Shown here: positions 14,919-21,509 of the stretch, one piece after another
How the letters are laid out: each line of letters starts with the position of its first letter
Numbering within the stretch: position 1 is the stretch's first letter
DNA from: a virus
Virus record (IMG/VR): IMGVR_UViG_3300005663_002365
Span: 1 to 23,626 of that record
Length of the DNA: 23,626 nucleotides
Direction: 5' to 3' (one strand)
Made by a program: the position numbers and the translations under genes
The notes under the pieces: generated by a model
Database searches by the model: none
Told to the model about the DNA's origin: nothing
Seen by the model: only the letters and a program-made list of their open reading frames with translations

Positions 14919-15287
14919 TTATTTCAAATAGTTATCAATTATGGCTTTTGCTCCGTCAAAGTCCCAACAGATTTTTGTCCACCAGCCATTAATGCTTAAT
15001 TTATCCAAGCAATCATTTTGAGCTTGTGTAGATTTATTTGGCTTTATTTTCAATTCAATAGCTAATCCACTGACGTTTCCCCTCTTTGCAAATATAAGAA
15101 TATCGGGTGCTCCTCTACGTATTCTCATTTTATCTGCCAAATAACGTTCATAAGGAGTACGTTTTCCCTCATTATGTGGATGAATAAAAAACACTTTAGG
15201 ATATTGCAATTCAAGATAAGTGCATACTTGAATATGCAATATTTGTTCTTTTGAGAGAAATTTATCAAAAGGATTATTTTTTCTCAT
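14919..15287 (-). CDS. VRR-NUC domain nuclease
   Basis: The product has 122 residues, close to the stand-alone VRR-NUC size. HNEGKRTPYERY (38-49), RRGAPDILIF (57-66, catalytic D62), LAIELKIKP (75-83, E78 and K80) and STQAQNDCLDKLSINGWW (86-103) give the full PD-(D/E)XK pattern of this family. Phage members are thought to be structure-selective, acting on branched DNA during replication or packaging. Its place just before terminase fits resolution of branches before packaging. The call is firm from the motifs. Confidence 0.92.
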   Translation of the reverse strand: MRKNNPFDKFLSKEQILHIQVCTYLELQYPKVFFIHPHNEGKRTPYERYLADKMRIRRGAPDILIFAKRGNVSGLAIELKIKPNKSTQAQNDCLDKLSINGWWTKICWDFDGAKAIIDNYLK

Positions 15288-15315
15288 ATTGTTTTATGGA
15301 TTTAGGTTTTATTTA

Positions 15316-15552
15316 TTATTTAATAAGTAAATCTCTTGCCCTTTCCCATATTTTAGCGACTTCTATTATCGTTGCCTTTGGTTCTCCGTCATCATTGACT
15401 TCTACCATATTAGTCCGTATTAAATCTTCCAAAACTTCTCTGTACTCCTTTGCGATAATATTCTCAAGCTCCTCCATACCTGTTTCAAGTAATGAAATAT
15501 CATACTCCTGATCCATGTAGTCAAATAATTCTTGGCGGGTTTCTGTTTTCAT
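15316..15552 (-). CDS. Small acidic helical protein, copy 1 of a tandem pair
   Basis: The product has 78 residues beginning MKTETRQELFDYMDQEYDI. It aligns with the next gene upstream at T-E-T-R-x-E-L-x-D-Y-M, the (I/V)AK(E/D)YR block, IxEVAKI and the shared C-terminus DLLIK. It is strongly acidic and helical. The family is unknown. The pair arose by tandem duplication and has since diverged. Confidence 0.7.
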   Translation of the reverse strand: MKTETRQELFDYMDQEYDISLLETGMEELENIIAKEYREVLEDLIRTNMVEVNDDGEPKATIIEVAKIWERARDLLIK

Positions 15553-15555
15553 TTA

Positions 15556-15780
15556 TTATTTAATGAGTAAGTCTGTTGCTCCGCTCAATATTTTTGCAAC
15601 TTCCTTTATCATTGACTTTGAATCTCCCTCTATAACATAAAGGCGTTTTATATTATTTAGAACCGATCTATAATCTTTTGCAACTATATCCTCAATGTCT
15701 TTTGCTCCTTCATCGGACAATATTAATTCAAACTCATTAGACATATAGTCAATAAGTTCCTTGCGTGTCTCTGTGTTCAT
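15556..15780 (-). CDS. Small acidic helical protein, copy 2 of a tandem pair
   Basis: The product has 74 residues beginning MNTETRKELIDYMSNEFEL. It is paralogous to the gene three bases downstream, with the same start, middle (VAKDYRSVL) and end (KEVAKIL..TDLLIK), and four residues shorter around position 55. Its ATG overlaps the end of the upstream gene by four bases. Function unknown. Confidence 0.7.
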   Translation of the reverse strand: MNTETRKELIDYMSNEFELILSDEGAKDIEDIVAKDYRSVLNNIKRLYVIEGDSKSMIKEVAKILSGATDLLIK

Positions 15781-15986
15781 AATTTAATAAGTGAATTTGT
15801 AAATTTTTCCAATCTTTTATTAAACAAAAAACTAATTTCTCTTTGAGATAATTTATTTACAGGAAAATCTTTTGGCAATCCTAAATGCAAGGCAAATTTA
15901 GCATAACTATCAAAAAGGATAAATCCTCTTGTCTTATTTTTAACAATAGGTGCATCAAATTTAAAAGCTAATTGTTTTGCTTTCAT
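15777..15986 (-). CDS. Small protein, unknown
   Basis: The product has 69 residues, MKAKQLAFKFDAPIVKNKT onwards. It is basic, with an aromatic N-terminal strand and a helical C-terminus (REISFLFNKRLEKFTN). The TAATG overlap with the gene above and the four-base overlap below place it in the same operon. No family recognised. Confidence 0.6.
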   Translation of the reverse strand: MKAKQLAFKFDAPIVKNKTRGFILFDSYAKFALHLGLPKDFPVNKLSQREISFLFNKRLEKFTNSLIKL

Positions 15987-16210
15987 TACTTTTGTTTGAA
16001 GTAGTTATGGTATTCAGAAAGCCACTGTTCTAAAAAACACAAAATACACGTATGAATTTGTTTTGGGCAATCTCCATCATGTGCTCCATTATCAACAAGA
16101 TAATCAACAACATTTTTTATTGCCCTTTTTGCCCTTTTAATATCACCTTGATATTCATTCCCTGCAAGCCACTCCACAAATGTCAGCTTGTCTGTTGGTT
16201 TGTTTGGCAT
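15986..16210 (-). CDS. Small protein, unknown
   Basis: The product has 74 residues, MPNKPTDKLTFVEWLAGNEY onwards. It is mainly helical with a cluster of three cysteines (DCPKQIHTCILCFLEQW), of which C-x2-C with the nearby histidine could bind metal. The leader before the ATG (AAATAACC) is the same as that of the next upstream gene, a typical Shine-Dalgarno-free Bacteroidetes start. Family unknown. Confidence 0.6.
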   Translation of the reverse strand: MPNKPTDKLTFVEWLAGNEYQGDIKRAKRAIKNVVDYLVDNGAHDGDCPKQIHTCILCFLEQWLSEYHNYFKQK

Positions 16211-16212
16211 GG

Positions 16213-16377
16213 TTATTTATTTTTCGTGATTAATTTCAATGCTTTTGTCATTACGTTCATCTCTTTTTCAATAGCTACCCTCTCTGGATGATTTAACGGT
16301 AATACTAACGATAATTCCTTTGCTCTCTTAAAATGTTCCCAGTAACTATACTTTAATATTTCTGCTTCTATGGTCAT
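16213..16377 (-). CDS. Small helical protein, unknown (54 residues)
   Basis: The frame runs from the ATG at 16375-16377 to the TAA at 16213-16215 and encodes MTIEAEILKYSYWEHF followed by a charged helix (ERVAIEKEMNVMTKALKLI). The identical AAATAACC leader ahead of this and the next downstream start supports it as a real gene. It is tightly packed (two bases before the next ATG). Function unknown. Confidence 0.6.
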   Translation of the reverse strand: MTIEAEILKYSYWEHFKRAKELSLVLPLNHPERVAIEKEMNVMTKALKLITKNK

Positions 16378-16383
16378 GGTTAT

Positions 16384-16596
16384 TTATTTTAATGGTTCCA
16401 TTTTATTAATAGAATTATTGCAAATTTCAACACCCCTTTCTATACTATCTTCAATTAAAGTAGCCCTGCATATTGCAGAGCCATCGGCTTGTTTTCCCAC
16501 ATCATTAGTATAATCATGTGCAATTTTTTGAAATAACTTCCTAATTTCATATATATCCTCTTTTTTCATATTTGCTGATATTGGTTTAGCTTTCAT
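16384..16596 (-). CDS. Small protein, unknown
   Basis: The product has 70 residues, MKAKPISANMKKEDIYEIRK onwards; M10 is an alternative start. Helical and mixed-charge, it fits the spacing of the operon with six bases to the next ATG. No family recognised. Confidence 0.55.
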   Translation of the reverse strand: MKAKPISANMKKEDIYEIRKLFQKIAHDYTNDVGKQADGSAICRATLIEDSIERGVEICNNSINKMEPLK

Positions 16597-16608
16597 TGGT
16601 TAATCACA

Positions 16609-16833
16609 TTAATCTAAGTCTCGTGAATAAGCTGCAGTATTTAACTCGCTATATAATTCTTCTATTTTTTGTCCCAACTCCTCATTTTCTTTATTCAATT
16701 CCAAACATTTCGCCTCTGCCCACTCTAAGGCTTTGACTATGTCGCTTACAGCAATGTCCTGCCCAGCTAAGTTTTCTACCAACCTATCCCGGACAGTAAT
16801 GGGGCAGATTTCTTTGCTTGTTAATTTTATCTT
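16609..16833 (-). pseudogene. Coiled-coil reading frame without a usable ATG
   Basis: Seventy-four codons are open, reading KIKLTSKEICPITVRDRLV at the top and ending LNTAAYSRDLD at the TAA (16609-16611). The middle is a charged coiled coil rich in E, L and K (around ECLELNKENEEL-like spacing). The only in-frame ATG upstream (16840-16842) is followed by CTT and then TAA, so the frame is cut at codon 3. A TTG at 16780-16782 could start a 57-residue form. Codon use and length suggest a real gene, either recently broken or using a non-ATG start. Confidence 0.45.
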
Positions 16834-16867
16834 TTAAAGCATTTTAATGTTTTAATTTCTCCATTCA

Positions 16868-16939
16868 TTATTTTATCAGCTTTTCAAGTTCTTTTTTAGG
16901 AATTTTACGCACTATCTTAAATTTGCAAACCCTGAACTT
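16868..16939 (-). pseudogene. C-terminal remnant of a gene related to the pentapeptide-repeat gene
   Basis: Twenty-three codons read KFRVCKFKIVRKIPKKELEK... up to TAA (16868-16870). They match the last residues of the pentapeptide-repeat gene (KFRVQKFRVIRKIPKEELRK..., stop at 17489) at 15 of 22 positions. No start codon belongs to this piece. The first 23 bases overlap, in another frame, the 3' end of the HNH gene. It marks the downstream border of the HNH insertion or the debris of a duplicated gene. Confidence 0.7.
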
Positions 16940-17483
16940 CAAACTTAATTATTTTAGTATATTTTTTACTATTACAACCACGACAAAGTGGTTGAATATT
17001 CTCAATATTATTTGAACCACCCCTACTAATAGGAATAATATGGTCTTCTGTTAGTTTTGTTTCGGGCTCCCCTTTTAAACAACATGGACAAGTCCAATTA
17101 TATTGTGCCTTTAGATTTTCCCATTCACCCAATGTATGCGAACCAATTGCTCCCCTTATTTTTACCCGTCGTTGTTGTGTATAAAAATTTACTTTTTTTT
17201 TATTATCTTTCCTATATCTGTGGCGATAAGTTTTCATATCTTTTGTTCTACCATCTTTCCAATTGCGGGCATCTTTACCTATTTTCCCCTGTAAAGATTC
17301 GCTAACTTTCTTTCTCGCTGAAACACTGTGATTTTTCCCCTTCATCCAAGTTTCTTTGCCTTTTTGAGCTTTACCAATATTTTCTTTATGTTTAGCAGAA
17401 AACTTTTTTCCCTTATGAGCGAAGCTCATTTTTCTTTTAGTTTCGTTAGAATGAGGTTTACGTTTATAAATTCCTGATGGCAT
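16917..17483 (-). CDS. HNH homing endonuclease with NUMOD3 repeats
   Basis: The product has 188 residues. The N-terminus carries NUMOD3-type DNA-binding motifs (SNETKRKMSFAHKGKKFS at 12-29, and related KHKENIGKAQKGK and ARKKVSESLQGK). The HNH domain is at 130-175: C132-x2-C135, the catalytic DH at 147-148, the N-rich SRGGSNNIENIQPL, and C167-x2-C170. Cysteine pairs would hold zinc. Such free-standing enzymes spread by cutting alleles that lack them. It lies between the intact pentapeptide gene and a remnant of a similar gene, and its last codons (FEVQGLQI) overlap that remnant in another frame. Confidence 0.92.
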   Translation of the reverse strand: MPSGIYKRKPHSNETKRKMSFAHKGKKFSAKHKENIGKAQKGKETWMKGKNHSVSARKKVSESLQGKIGKDARNWKDGRTKDMKTYRHRYRKDNKKKVNFYTQQRRVKIRGAIGSHTLGEWENLKAQYNWTCPCCLKGEPETKLTEDHIIPISRGGSNNIENIQPLCRGCNSKKYTKIIKFEVQGLQI

Positions 17484-17488
17484 ATTTA

Positions 17489-18178
17489 TTATTTTATAAT
17501 TTTCCGAAGTTCTTCTTTGGGAATCTTACGAATTACTCGGAATTTTTGTACACGAAATTTACCGTCACTTGCATAGGGAATTGCAATTATGTCCTTTACA
17601 TCAAATTCTACCTCTACATAAGTTTTAGATAAATCAAAATTCGTATCTTGTAAGCACCATTCTAAGGTAGCTAAATTCAATCCCCGCCCACAAGAGTTCC
17701 CTTCGTCTTTATCGCAATTTTTAATAGCTTCCTTGTAAGTTTTTCCTACTTCATATTTAGTTTGCCATCTGAAAGCCCGCAATTTGCCTTTTTGATACCT
17801 CAAAATGTTAAGCAGACAAGTATTTATTTTTATTCCTTTGGCAAAACGGAAAGTGGCATGACTTAATTTGGCAAAACTTAAATCGGTTGAACGTAAATCG
17901 GCTGAATGTAAATCGGCAAAACGTAAGTCGGCAAAACTTAAATTAGCTGAACTTAAATCGGCTTCACGTAACTCGGCAAAACGTAATTTAGCAAAAACTA
18001 AATAGGCAGAACTTAAATCGGCAAAACGTAAGTCGGCAAAACTTAAATCGACTTTTTCATCCACTGCTTTTTCCAGTGTCTTTTTGACGGTATTATCTGT
18101 ACATTTGTATTCAAATAATACTTTTACTTTAACTCTTTCAACCACAAAAGACTTAATTTGAATTTTTAGTGTTTTCAT
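17489..18178 (-). CDS. Pentapeptide-repeat protein
   Basis: The product has 229 residues. Residues 44-114 are about 14 pentapeptides of the A-(D/N/E/K)-L-x-x form (for example FADLR, SSAYL, FAELR), which fold as a square right-handed beta helix. A non-repeat N-terminus (1-43) and a C-terminal domain (115-229) with YEVGKTYKEAIKNCDKDEG and VEFDVKDIIAIPYASDGKFR flank it. The C-terminal domain resembles the cap domains of other phage pentapeptide proteins, whose role is not known. Some pentapeptide proteins mimic DNA and protect gyrase; that is a possibility only. The DNA of the helix contains long exact direct repeats. Confidence 0.85.
   Translation of the reverse strand: MKTLKIQIKSFVVERVKVKVLFEYKCTDNTVKKTLEKAVDEKVDLSFADLRFADLSSAYLVFAKLRFAELREADLSSANLSFADLRFADLHSADLRSTDLSFAKLSHATFRFAKGIKINTCLLNILRYQKGKLRAFRWQTKYEVGKTYKEAIKNCDKDEGNSCGRGLNLATLEWCLQDTNFDLSKTYVEVEFDVKDIIAIPYASDGKFRVQKFRVIRKIPKEELRKIIK
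17909..18048. repeat. 35-bp direct repeat and 15-bp tandem units in the pentapeptide gene
   Basis: The 35 bases at 17909-17943 recur exactly at 18014-18048, offset by 105 bases, which is seven 15-bp units. Many other units share CGGCAAAAC. Changes by whole units would keep the reading frame and alter helix length. Confidence 0.85.
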
Positions 18179-18225
18179 AGTTTTTAATTTTGATTAAATA
18201 TAATATTATGTGCTGTATATTCCAA

Positions 18226-18489
18226 TCAATTAGCTTGTTTTAATCCTTTTATTTCCCTTTCAATTATTTCAATAATATCATTTATTATTTGATCACTTGT
18301 ACCCAAATGCTGTGTGTCTGATTTCTATTTTTTTATCTCCTCTATTGCTCTTTCTAGCTTGGTGTTGGTGTATATATCTAATAATTCATTTACGGCTTGA
18401 TGGAAGCGTGTTTTGTCCATCTCCCTACATCCATTGATTGTGATAATATCAAAAATTTTATCCGAATGTTTTTGTGTTATTATTTCCAT
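18226..18489 (-). pseudogene. Small gene with an in-frame amber codon
   Basis: From the ATG at 18487-18489 the frame gives 54 residues (MEIITQKHSDKIFDIITING...) to TAG at 18325-18327. The same frame then stays open for 32 more codons (TSDQIINDIIEIIEREIKGL near its end) to TGA at 18226-18228. The second part is helical, charged and protein-like. Either the short form (18325-18489) is the gene and the rest is decay, or TAG interrupts a former 87-codon gene. The window uses TAG as an ordinary stop elsewhere (for example at 4931), which argues against reassignment. Confidence 0.5.
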
Positions 18490-18490
18490 T

Positions 18491-18748
18491 TCACCTGCGT
18501 TTTATGTGGTTGTATATAATATCAAGCTCTTTTAACTTCAATTCAATCAGTTCATTTAGTACAATTCGCTCCTCTGGAGTAGTATTTTTTGACATAGCCC
18601 CCAATCCCCTCATGCTATTTTCCGTAATGAGTCGTAATTGTACCCAGCTTTGCTGTTTGATAGCCCCCTTTTGAACGCAAAGGGGCTTTCTATAGTTCCT
18701 ATCAATAAAGGAACTGAATTGCTTAGAACTGAGTTTAACGCCTTTCAT
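18491..18748 (-). CDS. Small protein, unknown
   Basis: The product has 85 residues, MKGVKLSSKQFSSFIDRNYR onwards. It has a basic N-terminal half and a C-terminal charged helix (ERIVLNELIELKLKELDIIY). Its ATG shares one base with the stop of the HNH gene (TAATG), so the two may be coupled. Function unknown. Confidence 0.6.
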   Translation of the reverse strand: MKGVKLSSKQFSSFIDRNYRKPLCVQKGAIKQQSWVQLRLITENSMRGLGAMSKNTTPEERIVLNELIELKLKELDIIYNHIKRR

Positions 18749-19254
18749 TACAATATTTTTAATTGTCCATTCATCGGAACTACTGCTTTCCAGATTTTAT
18801 AATTAATAATATTAGTAATACTTGTTGGGCATAAATTGTATTTGGATGCTATTTTTGCATGACTATAATTTTTTGTAGTATAAAGCTCACGGATTTCTTT
18901 TGCTATTTTATAATTTATTTTTGCGTGGCTCAATCCGTTTTTAACAGCGTGTATTACATTTTCTTGCCGGGTAGCCCATTCCAAATTTTCAGTCCTATTA
19001 TCTATCTTTATTCCGTTTTTGTGATTAACCTCTGGTTTGTTATATGGATTTGGAATAAAACATATTGCTACTAATCTTTGTATACGTTTTGTTTCTGTTA
19101 TCCCATTTTTTGTTAAGCCAACTAATAAATATCCCTTACTATTTGGAGGTGTTTTTAATATTCTATTTTTCCCACGCTTTAAACTTTTGATTCTTCCAAT
19201 ATTACTTATTTGATAATGTCCTTCGTATCCTTTTATGTCTTTCCAAATTTCCAT
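18748..19254 (-). CDS. HNH homing endonuclease with NUMOD4 and helix-turn-helix
   Basis: From the ATG at 19252-19254 the product has 168 residues. Residues 1-40 are NUMOD4 (EIWKDIKGYEGHYQISNIGR). Residues 58-107 are the HNH_3 core, with FIPNPYNKPEVNHKNGIKID, H78, N80, and the NRTENLEWAT block. Residues 115-155 are a helix-turn-helix (HAKIASKYNLCPTSITNII) that likely reads the target. Upstream ATGs in frame (to 19413) would add residues encoded by the leader hairpin and promoter, so they are rejected. The gene has its own promoter and structured leader, unlike its operon neighbours. Confidence 0.9.
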   Translation of the reverse strand: MEIWKDIKGYEGHYQISNIGRIKSLKRGKNRILKTPPNSKGYLLVGLTKNGITETKRIQRLVAICFIPNPYNKPEVNHKNGIKIDNRTENLEWATRQENVIHAVKNGLSHAKINYKIAKEIRELYTTKNYSHAKIASKYNLCPTSITNIINYKIWKAVVPMNGQLKIL

Positions 19255-19277
19255 AATATAAAAACCCGACTTAGCAT

Positions 19278-19379
19278 TGCTTAACGGTCGCTCAATAGAA
19301 ACCGTATCCATACTTTTCAGATAGGATATGCTTATCGGGTATTTTTTCGGATTATCAATATTGAGCGTTTGGTTAAGCA
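19278..19379 (-). promoter_or_regulatory. Structured 5' leader (inverted repeat) of the HNH gene
   Basis: TGCTTAAC (19278-19285) and CGCTCAATA (19289-19297) pair with TATTGAGCG (19359-19367) and GTTAAGCA (19372-19379). The 17 base pairs have a 3/4-base internal loop and enclose 61 bases. In minus-strand sense the outer arm begins about where transcription from the 19383-19413 promoter should start. The HNH start lies about 23 bases past the other arm. This could gate translation or stabilise the message. Confidence 0.65.
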
Positions 19380-19382
19380 TTA

Positions 19383-19413
19383 CAAAGATAAACATTATTA
19401 TCATAATACACAA
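19383..19413 (-). promoter_or_regulatory. Bacteroidetes-type promoter for the HNH gene
   Basis: Minus-strand TATCTTTG (19390-19383) matches the -7 consensus TAnnTTTG. A TTG (19413-19411) lies exactly 20 bases upstream, as in the two other promoters in the window. The predicted start near 19376 leaves a leader of about 120 bases. Confidence 0.7.
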
Positions 19414-19425
19414 GTATTTTGACTT

Positions 19426-19719
19426 TTAATATTTTAGTTCTAATTGTTTATTTAAAGGACAAATCGCCCACCTGATCACCGGATAATTAGAGATTAAATC
19501 CAGGACTTTATCATATTTATAAACATCCTCCGCCTTTACCAGTTCCCTCATCCTGCCGGTAACCTGGTTTATGGGAATGTCTAACTCTACCGATAATTGT
19601 TTGTTGCTCATGGGTCCTATGCTACCCAAAGCATTCAAAACCCGTTCCTTTCTGCTGGGTAATTCAGATTGGATATCTACATAAGCGTCCAACGAAGTTT
19701 GTTGCATTTTTGTATTCAT
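19426..19719 (-). CDS. Winged-helix DNA-binding protein
   Basis: The product has 97 residues. M5 (MQQTSLDAYVDIQSELPSR) is the likelier start, since QQTSLxAY is a common opening in Bacteroidetes phage homologues as I recall them. RKERVLNALGSIGPMSNKQL and then SVELDIPINQVTGRMRELVK form a helix-turn-helix; the following basic and aromatic segment would be the wing. The likely role is a regulator or replication accessory. It is the last gene of the early operon before the HNH insertion. Confidence 0.75.
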   Translation of the reverse strand: MNTKMQQTSLDAYVDIQSELPSRKERVLNALGSIGPMSNKQLSVELDIPINQVTGRMRELVKAEDVYKYDKVLDLISNYPVIRWAICPLNKQLELKY

Positions 19720-19723
19720 GGCT

Positions 19724-20050
19724 TTAGATTTTAATATGATCCTTAATTAATTTTATTTCCGCTTCCATATTAGTCATTCTTTGATTGAGTAAATCCGTCT
19801 TTGTGGGCAGCTTGAATTTGCTGTACATCTTTCCTTTATACTCCTCCTGAAAAAATGCAAGTGCAACTTTGTCCCCTGGCTTCCACTGTTTTGCAACTTC
19901 AATACTATCCCCCCACATTAATCCATTATACCACTTGTCCATTCCGATTTGAATTCCTACTGAACAATATAGGTTACCGTTCTTTGCGGTTTTGGTCTCC
20001 TTGCAATCTATTTTGCTAAGGGTTACCTCTTTTAAAATTACGTCATCCAT
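19724..20050 (-). CDS. OB-fold-like protein, possible single-strand DNA binding
   Basis: The product has 108 residues. KTAKNGNLYCSVGIQIG, KWYNGLMWGDSIEVAKQW and KPGDKVALAFFQEEYKGKMY give alternating beta strands and a 'PGDKV' turn like SSB and other OB folds. A C-terminal coiled segment (QRMTNMEAEIKLIKDHI) follows; there is no acidic SSB tail. It overlaps the nuclease gene by eight bases. A role with the nuclease and the NinB-like protein in recombination or replication is inferred from the order. Confidence 0.6.
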   Translation of the reverse strand: MDDVILKEVTLSKIDCKETKTAKNGNLYCSVGIQIGMDKWYNGLMWGDSIEVAKQWKPGDKVALAFFQEEYKGKMYSKFKLPTKTDLLNQRMTNMEAEIKLIKDHIKI

Positions 20051-20798
20051 TGGTTTGTAGTTTTATTTTGTCAGGATAAATCAAATTCTTTGGCTTTGGG
20101 TTTGGGTTCTCTGCATCATATATTTTCCTGGTGTGCTCATATAGTTTAAAGCTATCTGAATAATGCCTGTCAAATTCTGCCAGCTGCCAGCCGGCACCTT
20201 GTATCTTTTTGCCTGTTTTGTCCGGTCCCCGGGTGCGGGATTTGAGCCATAGTATTCCTGTTCGTTTTATTTGCTTATCCGGATTGGCTTCATTCCACAG
20301 CATACAATAGGCAGATAGTTGAAGTTCATGGGTCTTGTAGATACCATTTGAAGTTTTGTAATCTATGAGCCATAATTGACCTATCATTTCGCAGACAATA
20401 TCAATAGTACCCCCTACCTTCATTGTATCAGATATTAATGTTTTCTCGGGTCCGGCTATAATCTTTGGCTTGTAGGTATCCCAGAACTCCACAAATCTCA
20501 TTATCATTTGCCACTCAAGGAAATTATATTTTTCATTCTCTCTTGTCCACAATACATCCTTTCCATTCAGATACTTTTCAATAGCATTGTGGACTTTAGT
20601 ACCTTGCTCTCCGGCTCTTGCCAGGACTTCACCGGCATTGCTACCCATGTCCTTTAGCCATTGTATATAGCCAAATCCTTTTGGATATACATCTAATACG
20701 GTTGTTACACTCGGGTAGAATGTCTCACCGTCTTTTGTGTAGAACCTTTCGTCTAAGAATTCTACGCAGTTATTCTCTGGCCTGTGGAATGTTTTCAT
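20043..20798 (-). CDS. PD-(D/E)XK nuclease, RecB/Cas4-like
   Basis: The product has 251 residues. YPSVTTVLDVYP (28-39) is the typical opening, followed by GTKVHNAIEKYL (66-77, H70), E118, VGGTIDIVCE (128-137, D133), LIDYKTS (144-150, D146 and K148) and ELQLSAY (158-164, Q160). This is the full RecB-family order: H, E, D, DxK, Q. It would resect DNA ends in phage recombination or replication. Neighbours are a NinB-like protein and an OB-fold protein, which form a recombination module. No annealase such as RecT was seen in the window. Confidence 0.9.
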   Translation of the reverse strand: MKTFHRPENNCVEFLDERFYTKDGETFYPSVTTVLDVYPKGFGYIQWLKDMGSNAGEVLARAGEQGTKVHNAIEKYLNGKDVLWTRENEKYNFLEWQMIMRFVEFWDTYKPKIIAGPEKTLISDTMKVGGTIDIVCEMIGQLWLIDYKTSNGIYKTHELQLSAYCMLWNEANPDKQIKRTGILWLKSRTRGPDKTGKKIQGAGWQLAEFDRHYSDSFKLYEHTRKIYDAENPNPKPKNLIYPDKIKLQTNG

Positions 20799-21277
20799 TA
20801 TCCTATATGTTTATTTGCATCTTCAATATCAATAATCAACATTTCCTTTTCTCTCGGCTTGGGAATTTTAATATTAAACATTTCTACTGACCATGCTATA
20901 ATATTTTCCCAATAAGCGATAAATTCCGTATTATCAAGGTCTTTGGACGTTTCTACTGACTCCATTTCATCGCCATTTGGCAGGTTCCAAACTATTGTCC
21001 CCAAAAACTTCATTTTCATTAGCTCGTGTACCTCATCTGCATTTACTTTTCTATTAAAAGTCTGCTCTGAGTTGAAATAATCTACCAATGCTTTTATCAC
21101 TACTCCCCAATAGTAGCTGTTCATTAAAATTGACCGGGTGTTCTTTATACCCTTAATCACCAGCTCAATCGTTTTCCCTTCAAAATTCTCCAAATCCCAT
21201 TGAAACAACTCCTTGTTATCCATTACCAATTTGTTTGCCTGGACTTTGGCTGTGTGTTTAATAATTAAATCCTTCAT
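20798..21277 (-). CDS. NinB-like recombination protein
   Basis: The product has 159 residues. The N-terminal beta part includes GKTIELVIKGIKNTRS, then RSILMNSYYWGVVIKALVDYF, then DEVHELMKMKFLGTIVW, and late FIAYWENIIAWSVEMF. This order (SQNxxYWGxV, HExxK, exposed aromatic helix) matches the NinB/Orf family, which helps load recombinases on single-stranded DNA. A small terminal extension KEMLIIDIEDANKHIG follows. It shares one base (TAATG) with the nuclease start. The similarity is by recalled pattern, so confidence is moderate. Confidence 0.72.
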   Translation of the reverse strand: MKDLIIKHTAKVQANKLVMDNKELFQWDLENFEGKTIELVIKGIKNTRSILMNSYYWGVVIKALVDYFNSEQTFNRKVNADEVHELMKMKFLGTIVWNLPNGDEMESVETSKDLDNTEFIAYWENIIAWSVEMFNIKIPKPREKEMLIIDIEDANKHIG

Positions 21278-21505
21278 TTATTCGCTTGTATTTTTAATTA
21301 TTTCTTTTAATGTTTCTAAAGCATCAGGATTGGCTAATTCAGCTTCGGTATGTTTTTTTATAGCTTCTAATCCTTTTAAACAGAAGGATATATTAGGGTT
21401 ATCTTTTTTCAAATGAAAAAGAATGGCATCTAACATGAATGCCCTGCACTCAATGGCTCTTTTCCTCATTTCTATTCCTTGATCAATTAGTTCTTTTAAT
21501 TCCAT
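21278..21505 (-). CDS. Small helical protein, unknown
   Basis: The product has 75 residues, MELKELIDQGIEMRKRAIEC onwards. Helical, with three cysteines, and acidic towards the end (TEAELANPDALETLKEII). Part of the early operon, immediately before the NinB-like gene. No family recognised. Confidence 0.62.
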   Translation of the reverse strand: MELKELIDQGIEMRKRAIECRAFMLDAILFHLKKDNPNISFCLKGLEAIKKHTEAELANPDALETLKEIIKNTSE

Positions 21506-21509
21506 CGAA

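Noticed and set aside
17860-18060. CRISPR-like spacing of short repeats
   Set aside because: The period is 15 bases and the frame encodes pentapeptide repeats; there are no unique spacers.
18226-18489. Reassignment of TAG to an amino acid
   Set aside because: TAG ends other genes sensibly here (4931 and the chaperone short form at 1107), so a changed code is unlikely.
19255-19413. N-terminal extension of the HNH protein encoded by the leader
   Set aside because: It would translate the promoter and hairpin; NUMOD4 proteins normally start right at the MEIWK-type motif.
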